A DNA stretch of 64,000 nucleotides from Lacunisphaera sp. (GTDB taxonomy: Bacteria; Verrucomicrobiota; Verrucomicrobiia; Opitutales; Opitutaceae): positions 27,427 to 91,426 of the forward strand of contig JAQSCO010000048.1 of the NCBI GenBank assembly GCA_029945445.1, written 5' to 3'. The notes beneath the pieces are model-generated. The model did no database searches, had not been told where the DNA came from, and saw only the letters and a program-made list of their open reading frames with translations. Below are positions 9,163-25,648 of the stretch, one piece after another. The first letter of the stretch is position 1, and every line of letters begins with the position of its first letter. The position numbers and the translations under genes are program-made.

Positions 9163-11358
9163 TTAGGTGCGGGACGGGCCCTTGGCGTTGGTCTCGACGA
9201 TCTTCGCGAGCTGCGAGTTCGGGACCTGCGCGAAATGGGACGGCGTGATGGACGCACTGGCACGGCCCTTCGAGAGGGAGCGAATATCGGTGACGTAACC
9301 GAAGAGGAGCTCGAGCGGGACGTGCGCCGAGATGATGCACGCGCCGGACTTGTTTTCCATGCCCTGGATCTGGCCGCGGCGACGGTTGATGTCGCCCAAG
9401 AGGTCGCCCTGGTATTCCTCCGGGGTGGTGACCTCGACGCCCATGATCGGCTCGAGCAGGATCGGGCCGGCCTTCTTCATCGCCTCCTTGAAGGCGAAGA
9501 TGCCGGCCATCTTGAAGGCCATTTCGGACGAGTCGACTTCGTGGAACGAACCGTCGGTGATGCGGATGATCGCATCGACCACCGGGAAGCCGGCGATGAC
9601 ACCGTTGTTGGCGCCCTCGAGGATGCCGTCAGTCGACGGCTTGATGAATTCCTTCGGGATGGAGCCGCCGACGGTCTCGTTGATGACCTCGACGCCCTTG
9701 CCCTTCTCGTTCGGCTCGATCTGGACGACGACATGGCCGTATTGGCCCTTGCCGCCGGACTGGCGGATGAACTTGCCTTCGCCTTCGGCCTTCTTGGTGA
9801 TAGTTTCGCGATAGGCGATCTGGGGCTTGCCCGAAGTGGCCTCGACCTTGAACTCGCGCTTCATGCGGTCGATGATGATCTCAAGGTGCAGTTCGCCCAT
9901 GCCGGCGAGAATCGTCTGGCCGGTGTCTTGGTCGGTCTTGACGCGGAGCGTCGGATCCTCGGCCACAAGGCGCTGGAGCGCGATGCCCAGCTTTTCCTGG
10001 TCGGCCTTGGAGTTCGGCTCGATCGACATCGAGATGACGGGCTCGGGGAACGACGGCGGCTCGAGACGGATGTCGAAATCCTCGTCGCAAAGCGTGTCGC
10101 CCGTGATGACGTCCTTCACACCCACGACGGCGCAGATGTCGCCCGAGTAGGCGACTTCGATCTCCTCGCGCTCGATGGCGCGCATGAGGACGAGGCGGGA
10201 AACGCGCTCGGTGCGACGGGTGCGGGGATTGTAGAGGGACATGCCGCGCGGCAGCTTGCCGGTGTAGACGCGAAAGAACACGAGACGGCCCACGAACGGG
10301 TCGTTCCAGAGCTTGAAGGCGAGTCCGGCCATCTTGGCCTTGTCGTCGACGACGGCCTCGACGGCCTTGCCGTCGCTGTCCTGGCCCTGCATGGGCGGGA
10401 CGTCGATCGGGCTCGGGAGATAGTTGACGACGCAGTCCAGCAGGCGTTGCACGCCCTTCTTCTTGAAGGCCGAACCGGGAAACACGCCGGTGAACTGCAG
10501 CGAGATGGTGGCCTTGCGGACGCCGAGCAGCAGCTCGTTGACGGAGATCTCCTCGCCGTTGAGATATTTTTCGGCGATGACATCGTCAAAGTCGGACACG
10601 GCCTCGATCAGCTTGTCGCGATATTCCTTCGCCTGCGCCTTCATGGCGTCGGGAATCTCCATCGTGACCGGCTTCATGCCGAGCGGATCAGCCGGGTTTT
10701 CCTCGAAGGAATAGGCGACGTTCTGCACGAGATCGATCAGGCCGGAGAAATTCTCCTCGGCGCCGATCGGGAGGTAGAGGGCGTGGGCGTTCGCCTTGAG
10801 CTTCGTGCGGATATCCTCGATGCAGTGGAAGAAATTCGCGCCGACACGGTCCATCTTGTTGATGAAGGCGATGCGCGGGACGTTGTATTTGTTGGCCTGG
10901 CGCCAGACGGTCTCGGACTGGGGCTGCACACCGGCGACGGCGTCAAACACGGCGACGGCGCCGTCGAGCACCCGGAGCGAGCGCTCCACCTCGGCCGTGA
11001 AGTCCACGTGTCCGGGGGTGTCGATGATATTGATGCGCTGCTTGATCCCCTTCCAGGGGCCCCAGGAGGCGTTCCAGGCGCAGGAAATGGCGGCGGCGGT
11101 GATCGTGATGCCGCGCTCGCGCTCCTGCTCCATCCAGTCGGTCACCGTGGTGCCCTCGTGGACCTCGCCCATCTTGTGGACGGCGCCGGAGTAGAAAAGG
11201 ATGCGCTCGGTCGTCGTGGTCTTGCCGGCGTCGATGTGCGCGGCGATGCCGATGTTGCGCGTCCACTCGAGCGGGAACGGACGGTCCTTCGAATTGACGG
11301 CCGAGACCTTCGCCTTGTCGGTGACGACAGTAATCTTGGATGCGACGGAAGAAGACAT
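9163..11358 (-). CDS. fusA: Translation elongation factor G
   Basis: Ribosomal translocase GTPase. It has 731 residues from the ATG at 11356-11358. The G1 motif AHIDAGKT is at residues 40-47, then DTPGHVDF (G3) and NKMD (G4). Domain IV shows SGGKGQYGHVVVQIEP and the C-terminal domain GYVTDIRSLSKGRASASI. The N-terminus before the G domain is about 30 residues longer than usual. A further in-frame ATG at 11377-11379 lies inside rpsG. I prefer the inner ATG, which has AAGGA about 11 bases upstream. A domain I insertion, NASWGPWKGIKQRINII, precedes G3, as in proteobacterial EF-G. Confidence 0.97.
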   Translation of the reverse strand: MSSSVASKITVVTDKAKVSAVNSKDRPFPLEWTRNIGIAAHIDAGKTTTTERILFYSGAVHKMGEVHEGTTVTDWMEQERERGITITAAAISCAWNASWGPWKGIKQRINIIDTPGHVDFTAEVERSLRVLDGAVAVFDAVAGVQPQSETVWRQANKYNVPRIAFINKMDRVGANFFHCIEDIRTKLKANAHALYLPIGAEENFSGLIDLVQNVAYSFEENPADPLGMKPVTMEIPDAMKAQAKEYRDKLIEAVSDFDDVIAEKYLNGEEISVNELLLGVRKATISLQFTGVFPGSAFKKKGVQRLLDCVVNYLPSPIDVPPMQGQDSDGKAVEAVVDDKAKMAGLAFKLWNDPFVGRLVFFRVYTGKLPRGMSLYNPRTRRTERVSRLVLMRAIEREEIEVAYSGDICAVVGVKDVITGDTLCDEDFDIRLEPPSFPEPVISMSIEPNSKADQEKLGIALQRLVAEDPTLRVKTDQDTGQTILAGMGELHLEIIIDRMKREFKVEATSGKPQIAYRETITKKAEGEGKFIRQSGGKGQYGHVVVQIEPNEKGKGVEVINETVGGSIPKEFIKPSTDGILEGANNGVIAGFPVVDAIIRITDGSFHEVDSSEMAFKMAGIFAFKEAMKKAGPILLEPIMGVEVTTPEEYQGDLLGDINRRRGQIQGMENKSGACIISAHVPLELLFGYVTDIRSLSKGRASASITPSHFAQVPNSQLAKIVETNAKGPSRT

Positions 11359-11372
11359 GATACGGAAATTCC

Positions 11373-11846
11373 TTACCAACGAAGATGGGCGAAGGCGCGG
11401 TTGGCCTGGGCCATCTTGTGCATCTCTTCCTTCTTCTTCACGACGGAGCCGGTATTGTTGTAGGCGTCGATGATCTCGGTGGCGATCGCCTCGCGCATCG
11501 GGACGCCCTTGCGGCCGTTGGCGGCGTCGACAATCCAGCGGAGGGCCAGGGACTCCTGGCGCTCGAACGAAATTTCCACGGGCACCTGGTAGGTGGCGCC
11601 ACCGACGCGGCGGCTCTTGACCTCGAGCTTCGGGCGGGCGTTTTCCATCGCGCCCATCAGCAGGTCGACCGGGTCGCCCTTCTGGAGCTTCTCGCTCACC
11701 TTCTCGAAGGCACCGTAGACGATGCGCTCGGCGAGCGTGCGCTTGCCGCTCTTCATGATGACATTGATGAGGTGCGTAACCAGAGCGCTGTTGTAGCGGA
11801 CATCCGGAACGGTGGGACGGTGGGTGGCTCGGCGGCGGCGTGACAT
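11373..11846 (-). CDS. rpsG: 30S ribosomal protein S7
   Basis: Primary 16S rRNA-binding protein of the head. It has 157 residues and starts MSRRRRATHRPTVPDVRYNS. It contains VTHLINVIMKSGKRTLAERI, NARPKLEVKSRRVGGATYQV and VPVEISFERQESLALRWIVD. It ends MAQANRAFAHLRW. ATG at 11844-11846, 22 bases after rpsL. Standard str-operon position between rpsL and fusA. Confidence 0.98.
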   Translation of the reverse strand: MSRRRRATHRPTVPDVRYNSALVTHLINVIMKSGKRTLAERIVYGAFEKVSEKLQKGDPVDLLMGAMENARPKLEVKSRRVGGATYQVPVEISFERQESLALRWIVDAANGRKGVPMREAIATEIIDAYNNTGSVVKKKEEMHKMAQANRAFAHLRW

Positions 11847-11868
11847 GGGAACTTAAAAAGAACGAGGG

Positions 11869-12258
11869 TTAGGCGGAAGCCTTGGCGGCTTTCGGGCGCT
11901 TGACGCCGTATTTGGAGCGGGAGCGGCGGCGCTTCTCGACGCCGGTGGCGTCGAGCGTGCCGCGGACGATGTGATAACGCACACCGGGGAGATCCTTCAC
12001 GCGGCCACCGCGCACGAGCACGATCGAGTGCTCCTGAAGGTTGTGGCCCTCATCGGGGATGTAGGAGATGACCTCCGTGCCGTTCGTGAGGCGAACCTTG
12101 GCGACCTTGCGGATCGCCGAGTTCGGCTTTTTCGGCGTGCGGGTCATGACCTGCACACAGACGCCGCGGCGGAAGGGGTTACCCTGCAACGCCGGAGCCT
12201 TGGACTTCGCGACGACCTTGCGACGTCCTTTTCTCACGAGTTGGTTGATGGTTGGCAT
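11869..12258 (-). CDS. rpsL: 30S ribosomal protein S12
   Basis: Decoding-centre protein controlling accuracy, and the streptomycin resistance locus. It has 129 residues: [39 protein letters not shown] and [20 protein letters not shown]. Both lysines linked to streptomycin sensitivity (KKPNSA and GGRVKDLPG) are present, so the protein looks wild type. The frame opens 25 codons earlier, but the ATG at 12256-12258 gives the standard start. First gene of the str-S10-spc run. Confidence 0.98.
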   Translation of the reverse strand: MPTINQLVRKGRRKVVAKSKAPALQGNPFRRGVCVQVMTRTPKKPNSAIRKVAKVRLTNGTEVISYIPDEGHNLQEHSIVLVRGGRVKDLPGVRYHIVRGTLDATGVEKRRRSRSKYGVKRPKAAKASA

Positions 12259-12608
12259 GTGGTTGGATGGAAGTGTTTGGAAAAGTAGAAAAAGAGCGCG
12301 GAACCTACCCGAGGCGATGCCTCCGGCAAGCACTATTTCGCGCTTTGGTTGGAAACACGAATTTCAGAGGGAAAACCGCCGGAAATCGTGGCGTCTCAGG
12401 TGCCTCAACAGTTTGGCTGCCGCGGCTGTAAGTGACGAATGGGATGGTTAGGAAAGCAGGCGGCTTCACCCCCTATCAAGTGTTAAATCAACAAAAGCCC
12501 GGAAAAGTTGTTCACAAGGCGCTCGTCGGACCAAAAGCCGATTGTAAAACCCGTTTCCACTCCCCTCGCCCCGCCCCAGCCCTGCCTAGTCGAAGCCAAA
12601 AAGAACGA

Positions 12609-12626
12609 CCGGCCAGTAAAGGCCGG
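12609..12626 (-). terminator. Possible attenuator or second terminator upstream of rpsL
   Basis: A perfect six-base-pair stem, CCGGCC/GGCCGG, with a six-base loop. On the minus strand it is followed after four bases by TTCTTTTT. It lies about 215 bases beyond the rpoC stop and 350 before rpsL. It could be a backup terminator for rpoBC or a leader attenuator for the str operon. Confidence 0.4.
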
Positions 12627-12784
12627 GCGAGAAAACATCAGGAGCTAGGCTCTACCGACATCTTTTTGGCGGGAGGAACTGCAGAGTCCCTTTTTTTAGA
12701 GGGGAAAACAAGTCTGGTTTTTCCCATGCGAGGATGATCTGCCTTCGCCCTGCGCGCTAAGGCGCGTTTGTTTTGGGCTCCGCC

Positions 12785-12818
12785 AAAAACAAAAAAGCCG
12801 CGGACTTTCGTCCGCGGC
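12785..12818 (-). terminator. Intrinsic terminator after rpoC
   Basis: On the minus strand a nine-base-pair perfect stem, GCCGCGGAC/GTCCGCGGC, closes a four-base loop. It is followed at once by TTTTTTGTTTTT. It begins 24 bases after the rpoC stop codon. It is a textbook rho-independent terminator and implies that rpsL starts from its own promoter. Confidence 0.9.
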
Positions 12819-12841
12819 TTCGAAGTTTCTTTCTGGTGAGT

Positions 12842-16969
<4,128 letters not shown>

Positions 16970-17000
16970 TATGATTTTGCTCCCAGTATAGTGTTAAGAG

Positions 17001-20795
<3,795 letters not shown>

Positions 20796-20926
20796 GGAAT
20801 TTCCCGTTTAAGTGTGAGACGAAAAGAAAGTGACAAAACTCAGCCGTGCAGGAGCGCACGACCGGCAGTGGGGCGCCCGGACGCGGGGTCCTGGGACGCG
20901 GAAAGAACGAATGAAAGAAAGCCGAA

Positions 20927-20956
20927 AGACAGGCCGCGGTTCGACACGGCCTGTCT
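20927..20956 (-). other. Hairpin in the rplL-rpoB gap
   Basis: Within the 201-base gap before rpoB, AGACAGGCCG pairs perfectly with CGGCCTGTCT around a ten-base loop. In the minus-strand transcript the stem is followed by TTTCGGCTTTCTTTC, a loose T-rich run. In E. coli this gap holds an attenuator and an RNase III site that lower rpoBC output relative to the ribosomal genes. A similar role is inferred here. Confidence 0.55.
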
Positions 20957-20996
20957 CGGTGAATTGAGCTGACTAGAGGGCGAAAACGCCAAGCGG

Positions 20997-21377
<381 letters not shown>

Positions 21378-21505
21378 GGTATTTTCTCCTGAAGCGGATA
21401 GCGGTCCCGGTTGGAACGCGTTTAAGGGACGTATCCCCTAGCCTCTTCCTTGGATATTTTGCTTCCCCGGCTTGCGCCGGAAAAATTGGGTTGGGAATCG
21501 GTTGG

Positions 21506-22003
21506 TTAGGCGGCCGGAGCAGCGGACTGCTCCTTCTTGACCTTGGCGTCGAGGACGCGGACGAACGCCGCGCCCTGCATGGTGAACAGGCCGAGGAGCA
21601 TCGAGCGCAGTGCGTCGAACGACGGCAGGTCGGCGAGCTTCGAGAGATCCGCGGCGGACATCATCTTCTTGTCCATGACGCCGACCTTCACCTCGAGCTT
21701 CTGCTTTTCCTCGATGAACTTTTTCAGGACCTTGGCGACGCCGGGGGCATTCTTGCCGCCGACGACGACGGCCGTCTGGCCGGTCAGGGACTTCTCGAGG
21801 TCGGGCAGGCCCAGGGCCTTGGCGGCGACGCGGAACGAGCTGTTCTTGACGACGTGAAACTCGGCCTTCTCCGGGGCGAGGCGCTTGCGCAGCTCGGCCG
21901 CGTCGGCGACGGTGAGTTTCGTGAAGTTCGTGAGGATGACGTAGTCGGACTTCTTCAGGTGCCCGCTGACCTCATCGATCAAATATTGTTTTTCGGCTCT
22001 CAT
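21506..22003 (-). CDS. rplJ: 50S ribosomal protein L10
   Basis: Base of the L7/L12 stalk. It has 165 residues. It opens MRAEKQYLIDEVSGHLKKSD, contains ELRKRLAPEKAEFHVVKNSS and TGQTAVVVGGKNAPGVAKVL, and ends in a helical L12-binding tail. Only ten bases separate it from rplA, so there is no room for the long L10-binding leader known in E. coli. Any autoregulation must use another site. Confidence 0.97.
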   Translation of the reverse strand: MRAEKQYLIDEVSGHLKKSDYVILTNFTKLTVADAAELRKRLAPEKAEFHVVKNSSFRVAAKALGLPDLEKSLTGQTAVVVGGKNAPGVAKVLKKFIEEKQKLEVKVGVMDKKMMSAADLSKLADLPSFDALRSMLLGLFTMQGAAFVRVLDAKVKKEQSAAPAA

Positions 22004-22013
22004 GGTGGGCTCC

Positions 22014-22709
22014 TTAGAATTTGTTGAACTCGGTGGCCGCGAGCTTCACGCCCGGGCTCATCGAGGACGAGAGCGTGACGCTCTTGATGTAGTGGCCCTT
22101 GAACGCGGCCGGCTTGGCCTTGCCGACGGCCTCGAGGACCGCGGAAATGTTCTCGGTGATCTGGTCGGCGCTGAACGAGCGCTTGCCGACGCCGACGCCG
22201 ATGTTGGCGGTCTTGTCGACCTTGAACTCGACGCGGCCGGCCTTGACGGCCTTGATGCCCGCGGCGATGTCGTCGGTGACGGTGCCGGACTTCGGGTTCG
22301 GCATGAGGCCCTTGGGACCGAGCACGCGCGCGAGGGTGCGGACCTGCTTCATGGCCTCGGTGGTCGAGATGGCGACGTCGAAGTCGAGCCAGCCGCCGTT
22401 GATCTTGGCCATCAGCTCGGTGAGGCCGGCATGGTCGGCGCCGGCGGCGATCGCCTTGTCGGCATCGTCGGTGAAGACGATCACGCGGACCTTCTTGCCG
22501 GAACCGTTGGGCAGCGGCGTGGTGCCGCGGACCATCTGGTCGCCCTGGGCGGGATCCACGCCGAGGCGGAAGGACAGCTCGACGGTCTCGTCGAATTTGG
22601 CCTTCGGGAATTTGTTCAGGATCTCCACGGCATCCTTGAGGGGATACTCCTTGGCGAGATCAGCCGCCGAGACGGCGCTGCGGTATCTTTTGCTTTGTTT
22701 GACGGGCAT
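22014..22709 (-). CDS. rplA: 50S ribosomal protein L1
   Basis: Protein of the mobile L1 stalk near the E site, often a translational repressor of its own operon. It has 231 residues, beginning MPVKQSKRYRSAVSAADLAK. It has KFDETVELSFRLGVDPAQGD, QMVRGTTPLPNGSGKKVRVI, VLGPKGLMPNPKSGTVTDDI and the late KGHYIKSVTLSSSMSPGVKL. Normal length. ATG at 22707-22709, 63 bases after rplK. Confidence 0.98.
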   Translation of the reverse strand: MPVKQSKRYRSAVSAADLAKEYPLKDAVEILNKFPKAKFDETVELSFRLGVDPAQGDQMVRGTTPLPNGSGKKVRVIVFTDDADKAIAAGADHAGLTELMAKINGGWLDFDVAISTTEAMKQVRTLARVLGPKGLMPNPKSGTVTDDIAAGIKAVKAGRVEFKVDKTANIGVGVGKRSFSADQITENISAVLEAVGKAKPAAFKGHYIKSVTLSSSMSPGVKLAATEFNKF

Positions 22710-22772
22710 GTTGGACTCCTTGCGGTGCGAACGTCCGTGAGGACTCCCGCGGTGAGTGGTGGTTGGGTGAAA

Positions 22773-23198
22773 TTAGTCGACGACTTCAATGCCCATGTTG
22801 CGGGCGGTGCCGGCGATCATGCGGATGGCGGCCTCTTCGCTGTTCGCGTTGAGGTCGGCCTTCTTGATCTTGATGATCTCGAGGATCTGCTTCTTCGTGA
22901 CCTTGCCGACCTTGTCCATGTTGGGCTTGGCGGAACCGGTCGCGATGCCGGCGGCCTTCTTCAGGAGCACGGACGCCGGGGGCGACTTGAGGATGAACGT
23001 GAAGGACTTGTCCGAGTAGACCGTGATGACGACCGGAATGATCATGCCATTCTGGTCCTTGGTCTTCGCGTTGAATTCCTTGCAGAAGCCCATGATGTTG
23101 ACGCCTTGGGCGCCGAGGGCGGGACCGACCGGGGGCGCCGGATTGGCGGCACCGGCGGGAAGCTGGAGGCGGACGTAGCCTTGAATCTTTTTGGCCAT
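22773..23198 (-). CDS. rplK: 50S ribosomal protein L11
   Basis: GTPase-centre protein, the thiostrepton-region partner of 23S rRNA and needed for RelA activation. It has 141 residues. The N-terminal domain has [20 protein letters not shown] and [19 protein letters not shown]; the linker is followed by the rRNA-binding domain ending [12 protein letters not shown]. Normal length. ATG at 23196-23198, 45 bases after nusG. Confidence 0.98.
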   Translation of the reverse strand: MAKKIQGYVRLQLPAGAANPAPPVGPALGAQGVNIMGFCKEFNAKTKDQNGMIIPVVITVYSDKSFTFILKSPPASVLLKKAAGIATGSAKPNMDKVGKVTKKQILEIIKIKKADLNANSEEAAIRMIAGTARNMGIEVVD

Positions 23199-23243
23199 GG
23201 TAGTTTTTGGTAAGGGAGGACTGGTTGGTGGGGGGCGGCTGGA

Positions 23244-23819
23244 TCAGCTTTCAGAGGCGCGCTGGACCTGCCAGTATTCGAGTTCGACGGGCGTAAACCG
23301 GCCGAAAATGGAGACGGAAATCTTGAGCTTGCCGCGGGCGGGATCGACCTCGTCGACGCGGCCGGTGAGGTTGGCGAAGGCGCCGTCGGTGATCTTGAGT
23401 TCCTCGCCGACCTCGAAGGTGACCTTCGGCACTTCCTTGCCGGAGGCGGCCTCGATGCGGGCCTTGATCTCGTCGATCTCGGCCTGGCGGAGCGGGGCGG
23501 GATGGTCACCGCCGACAAAGCCGATGACGCCGGCCGCGTCCTTCACGAAGTAGAACGGCTTGATGATGACCTGTTTTTCCGCGTCGTAGAGCGACATGTT
23601 GATGAACACGTAGCCCGGATAGAGTTTGCGGACCTTGGTGGACTTCTTGCCGCCCTTGACCTCGGACACGACCTCGGTCGGCAGCAGCACCTCGAAGATG
23701 TGGTCGTCGAGTTCCTCGGCCTTCTTGAATTTCTCGAGGTAGTTCTTCACCTTGTTCTCCTGGCCGGAGAGGGTGTGGAGCGCGAACCATTGGGCGCCGG
23801 TGGAAGTCTGGGTGCTCAT
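23244..23819 (-). CDS. nusG: Transcription antitermination factor NusG
   Basis: Binds the RNA polymerase clamp and couples transcription with translation and Rho. It has 191 residues. The NGN domain spans about residues 10-120 (QWFALHTLSGQENKVKNYLE, KVRKLYPGYVFINMSLYD). The KOW domain follows (ITDGAFANLTGRVDEVDPAR, about residues 145-175). Family size is about 180. The ATG at 23817-23819 lies 11 bases after secE, the classic secE-nusG pair. Confidence 0.98.
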   Translation of the reverse strand: MSTQTSTGAQWFALHTLSGQENKVKNYLEKFKKAEELDDHIFEVLLPTEVVSEVKGGKKSTKVRKLYPGYVFINMSLYDAEKQVIIKPFYFVKDAAGVIGFVGGDHPAPLRQAEIDEIKARIEAASGKEVPKVTFEVGEELKITDGAFANLTGRVDEVDPARGKLKISVSIFGRFTPVELEYWQVQRASES

Positions 23820-23830
23820 CGGGAAAGGGT

Positions 23831-24037
23831 TTAGCGGGCGACGAGCGACGTCACGGCATCGACCACGTTGTAGAGGGCGAAGTCGCTGATGCCGGTGAAC
23901 AGGCCGAGAAGCAGGCAGGCGACGACCACGACGATCGTGGAGTCCTTGAGCTCGGACTTGGACGGCCAGTCGGCTTTCAGCAACTCGTGCCAGAGTTCGA
24001 CGAAGAAGATGCGGGCGCTGCGGAAGGGATTTGCCAT
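23831..24037 (-). CDS. secE: Preprotein translocase subunit SecE
   Basis: Essential small subunit of the SecYEG channel. It has 68 residues, the short single-span form. The amphipathic helix FFVELWHELLKADWPSKSEL (residues 11-30) contains the conserved WP motif. It is followed by one membrane helix, about residues 34-55 (VVVVACLLLGLFTGISDF). The frame is open upstream through tRNA-Trp, so the ATG at 24035-24037 is the start. Confidence 0.96.
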   Translation of the reverse strand: MANPFRSARIFFVELWHELLKADWPSKSELKDSTIVVVVACLLLGLFTGISDFALYNVVDAVTSLVAR

Positions 24038-24057
24038 GTGTTTTTGTCGGGCGAAAG

Positions 24058-24133
24058 TGGCAGGGGCGGAGGGAATCGAACCCCCAACCAACGGTTTTGG
24101 AGACCGCTACTCTACCAATTGAGCTACACCCCT
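24058..24133 (-). tRNA. tRNA-Trp (CCA anticodon)
   Basis: A 76-base cloverleaf read on the minus strand. The acceptor arm AGGGGTG pairs with the matching 3' arm, the D arm is GCTC/GAGT-like, and the anticodon stem GCGGT/ACCGT closes loop CTCCAAA with anticodon CCA. The T arm carries TTCGATT and the 3' CCA is encoded. It lies between tuf and secE, a common bacterial arrangement, and is probably cotranscribed. Confidence 0.97.
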
Positions 24134-24166
24134 GTGATTATTACTGTTTTCTTTTAGACGACACAG

Positions 24167-24190
24167 CCGGGACCCCCAAAGGAGCCCCGG
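24167..24190 (-). other. Strong hairpin between tuf and tRNA-Trp
   Basis: In the minus-strand transcript CCGGGGCTCC can pair with GGGGGTCCCGG-type sequence to give about ten base pairs, including two G-U pairs, around a short loop. It begins 29 bases after the tuf stop. There is no uninterrupted T tract after it, so it may be a processing or partial termination signal rather than a full terminator. Confidence 0.5.
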
Positions 24191-24219
24191 CAGCGTCGGT
24201 CGGAAGAGGTTAAGGACGC

Positions 24220-25410
24220 TTATTCGACGATCTCGGTGACACGACCGGCACCGATGGTGCGGCCGCCCTCGCGGATGGCGAATTTCTGGGTCTTCTCCAT
24301 GGCGATCGGCACGATCAGCGCGATATCGACGGCGATGTTGTCGCCCGGCATGATCATCTCCACGCCCTTCGGCAGGTTGACGACGCCGGTCACGTCCGTG
24401 GTGCGGAAGTAGAACTGGGGACGGTAGCCGTTGAAGAACGGCGTGTGGCGGCCACCCTCGTCCTTCGAGAGCACGTAGATTTCGGCCTTGGCCTTCGTGT
24501 GCGGCTTGATGGACTTCGGGGCGGCGATGACCTGGCCGCGCTCGATGCCTTCCTTTTCAATACCGCGGAGGAGGATGCCGACGTTGTCGCCCGCCTGGCC
24601 CTGATCGAGGAGCTTGCGGAACATCTCGATGCCGGTGACGACGGTCGTGGTCGTGTCCTTGAGGCCGACAATCTCGACGGTCTCGTTGATCTTGACGATA
24701 CCGCGCTCAATACGGCCCGTCGCGACGGTGCCGCGGCCGGTGATCGAAAAGACGTCCTCGACGGACATCAGGAAGGGCTTGTCGAGCTCGCGGACGGGCT
24801 CGGCGATTTCGGCATCGACGGCCTCCATCAGCGCCTGGATCGCGGCCAAGCCCTCGGGCTTGCCCTCGAGGGCGGCGGTGGCGGAGCCCCGGATGATCTT
24901 GGTCTTCGCGCCGTCGAACTGATACTTGGTCAGCAGGTCGCGGATTTCCTCTTCGACGAGGTCGAGGAGTTCCTTGTCATCGATCAGGTCGACCTTGTTC
25001 AGGAAGACGACGATGTTCGGCACGCCGACCTGACGGGCGAGCAGGATGTGCTCGCGGGTCTGCGGCATCGGGCCGTCCGCCGCGGAGACGACGAGGATCG
25101 CGCCGTCCATCTGGGCGGCGCCGGTGATCATGTTCTTGACGAAGTCGGCGTGGCCGGGGCAGTCGACGTGCGCATAGTGGCGCTTGTCGGACTCATACTC
25201 CACGTGGGCGACCGAGATCGTGACGATCTTGGAGGCATCACGCACCGTGCCGCCCTTGGCGATGTCCGCGTAGGACTTGGCCTCGGCGAGACCCTTGCGG
25301 GCCTGAGCCGAGAGGATTGCGGTCGTCAGGGTCGTTTTGCCGTGGTCAACGTGACCGATGGTCCCGATGTTGACGTGCGGCTTCTTGCGTTCGAATGTTC
25401 CTTTAGCCAT
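24220..25410 (-). CDS. tuf: Translation elongation factor Tu
   Basis: GTPase that delivers aminoacyl-tRNA to the ribosome. It has 396 residues. G1 is GHVDHGKT at residues 19-26, followed by [20 protein letters not shown] (G3) and NKVD (G4). Domains 2 and 3 show [28 protein letters not shown] and [16 protein letters not shown]. The ATG at 25408-25410 gives [20 protein letters not shown]. It is flanked by tRNA-Thr and tRNA-Trp. No second tuf lies after fusA in this window. Confidence 0.99.
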   Translation of the reverse strand: MAKGTFERKKPHVNIGTIGHVDHGKTTLTTAILSAQARKGLAEAKSYADIAKGGTVRDASKIVTISVAHVEYESDKRHYAHVDCPGHADFVKNMITGAAQMDGAILVVSAADGPMPQTREHILLARQVGVPNIVVFLNKVDLIDDKELLDLVEEEIRDLLTKYQFDGAKTKIIRGSATAALEGKPEGLAAIQALMEAVDAEIAEPVRELDKPFLMSVEDVFSITGRGTVATGRIERGIVKINETVEIVGLKDTTTTVVTGIEMFRKLLDQGQAGDNVGILLRGIEKEGIERGQVIAAPKSIKPHTKAKAEIYVLSKDEGGRHTPFFNGYRPQFYFRTTDVTGVVNLPKGVEMIMPGDNIAVDIALIVPIAMEKTQKFAIREGGRTIGAGRVTEIVE

Positions 25411-25479
25411 ATGGAGTAGTAGTTTAGTTTGGTATTGAAGTTGTTGATCTTGATTAACGTCGGAGATCAGAGACGTCCC

Positions 25480-25555
25480 TGGAGCCCAGAACCGGATTCG
25501 AACCGGCGACCTCGTCCTTACCAAGAACGTGCTCTACCAACTGAGCTATCTGGGC
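25480..25555 (-). tRNA. tRNA-Thr (GGT anticodon)
   Basis: A 76-base cloverleaf on the minus strand. The acceptor stem is GCCCAGA/TCTGGGC, the D stem GCTC/GAGC, and the anticodon stem CGTTC/GGACG encloses TTGGTAA with anticodon GGT. The T arm is GCCGG-TTCGAAT-CCGGT and the 3' CCA is encoded. It is upstream of tuf by 69 bases. A TTGACG sequence at 25615-25620 could be a -35 box, but I see no good -10 partner. Confidence 0.97.
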
Positions 25556-25648
25556 AGACCAAGTCACTGGCAAAAAACAAAGAGAACGTCGAAGAAACGA
25601 CTCCTAAAATAGACCGTCAACTAGATTCTTCCGAATTTCCCAAAAATC

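Larger units (their letters stand above)
12259..12841. other. 583-base gap between rpoC and rpsL, no gene seen
   Basis: This is the longest gene-free stretch in the window. It holds the rpoC terminator (12785-12818) and a second hairpin (12609-12626). It must also hold the promoter and untranslated leader for the minus-strand rpsL operon. I looked for -35/-10 pairs on the minus strand and found none convincing; TACAAT near 12540 is the best -10 match but has no good -35 partner. Small open frames on the plus strand have no recognisable product. Confidence 0.7.

Noticed and set aside
9235..11463. 742-codon open frame opposite fusA
   Set aside because: Antisense shadow of fusA with biased composition and no recognisable domain.
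12432..12737. 101-codon plus frame in the rpoC-rpsL gap
   Set aside because: No family resemblance, no clear ribosome site, and it crosses a hairpin on the opposite strand; more likely untranslated leader.
25600..25640. Promoter for tRNA-Thr and tuf
   Set aside because: A TTGACG box is visible on the minus strand but the expected -10 region does not match well, so I did not list it as a feature.
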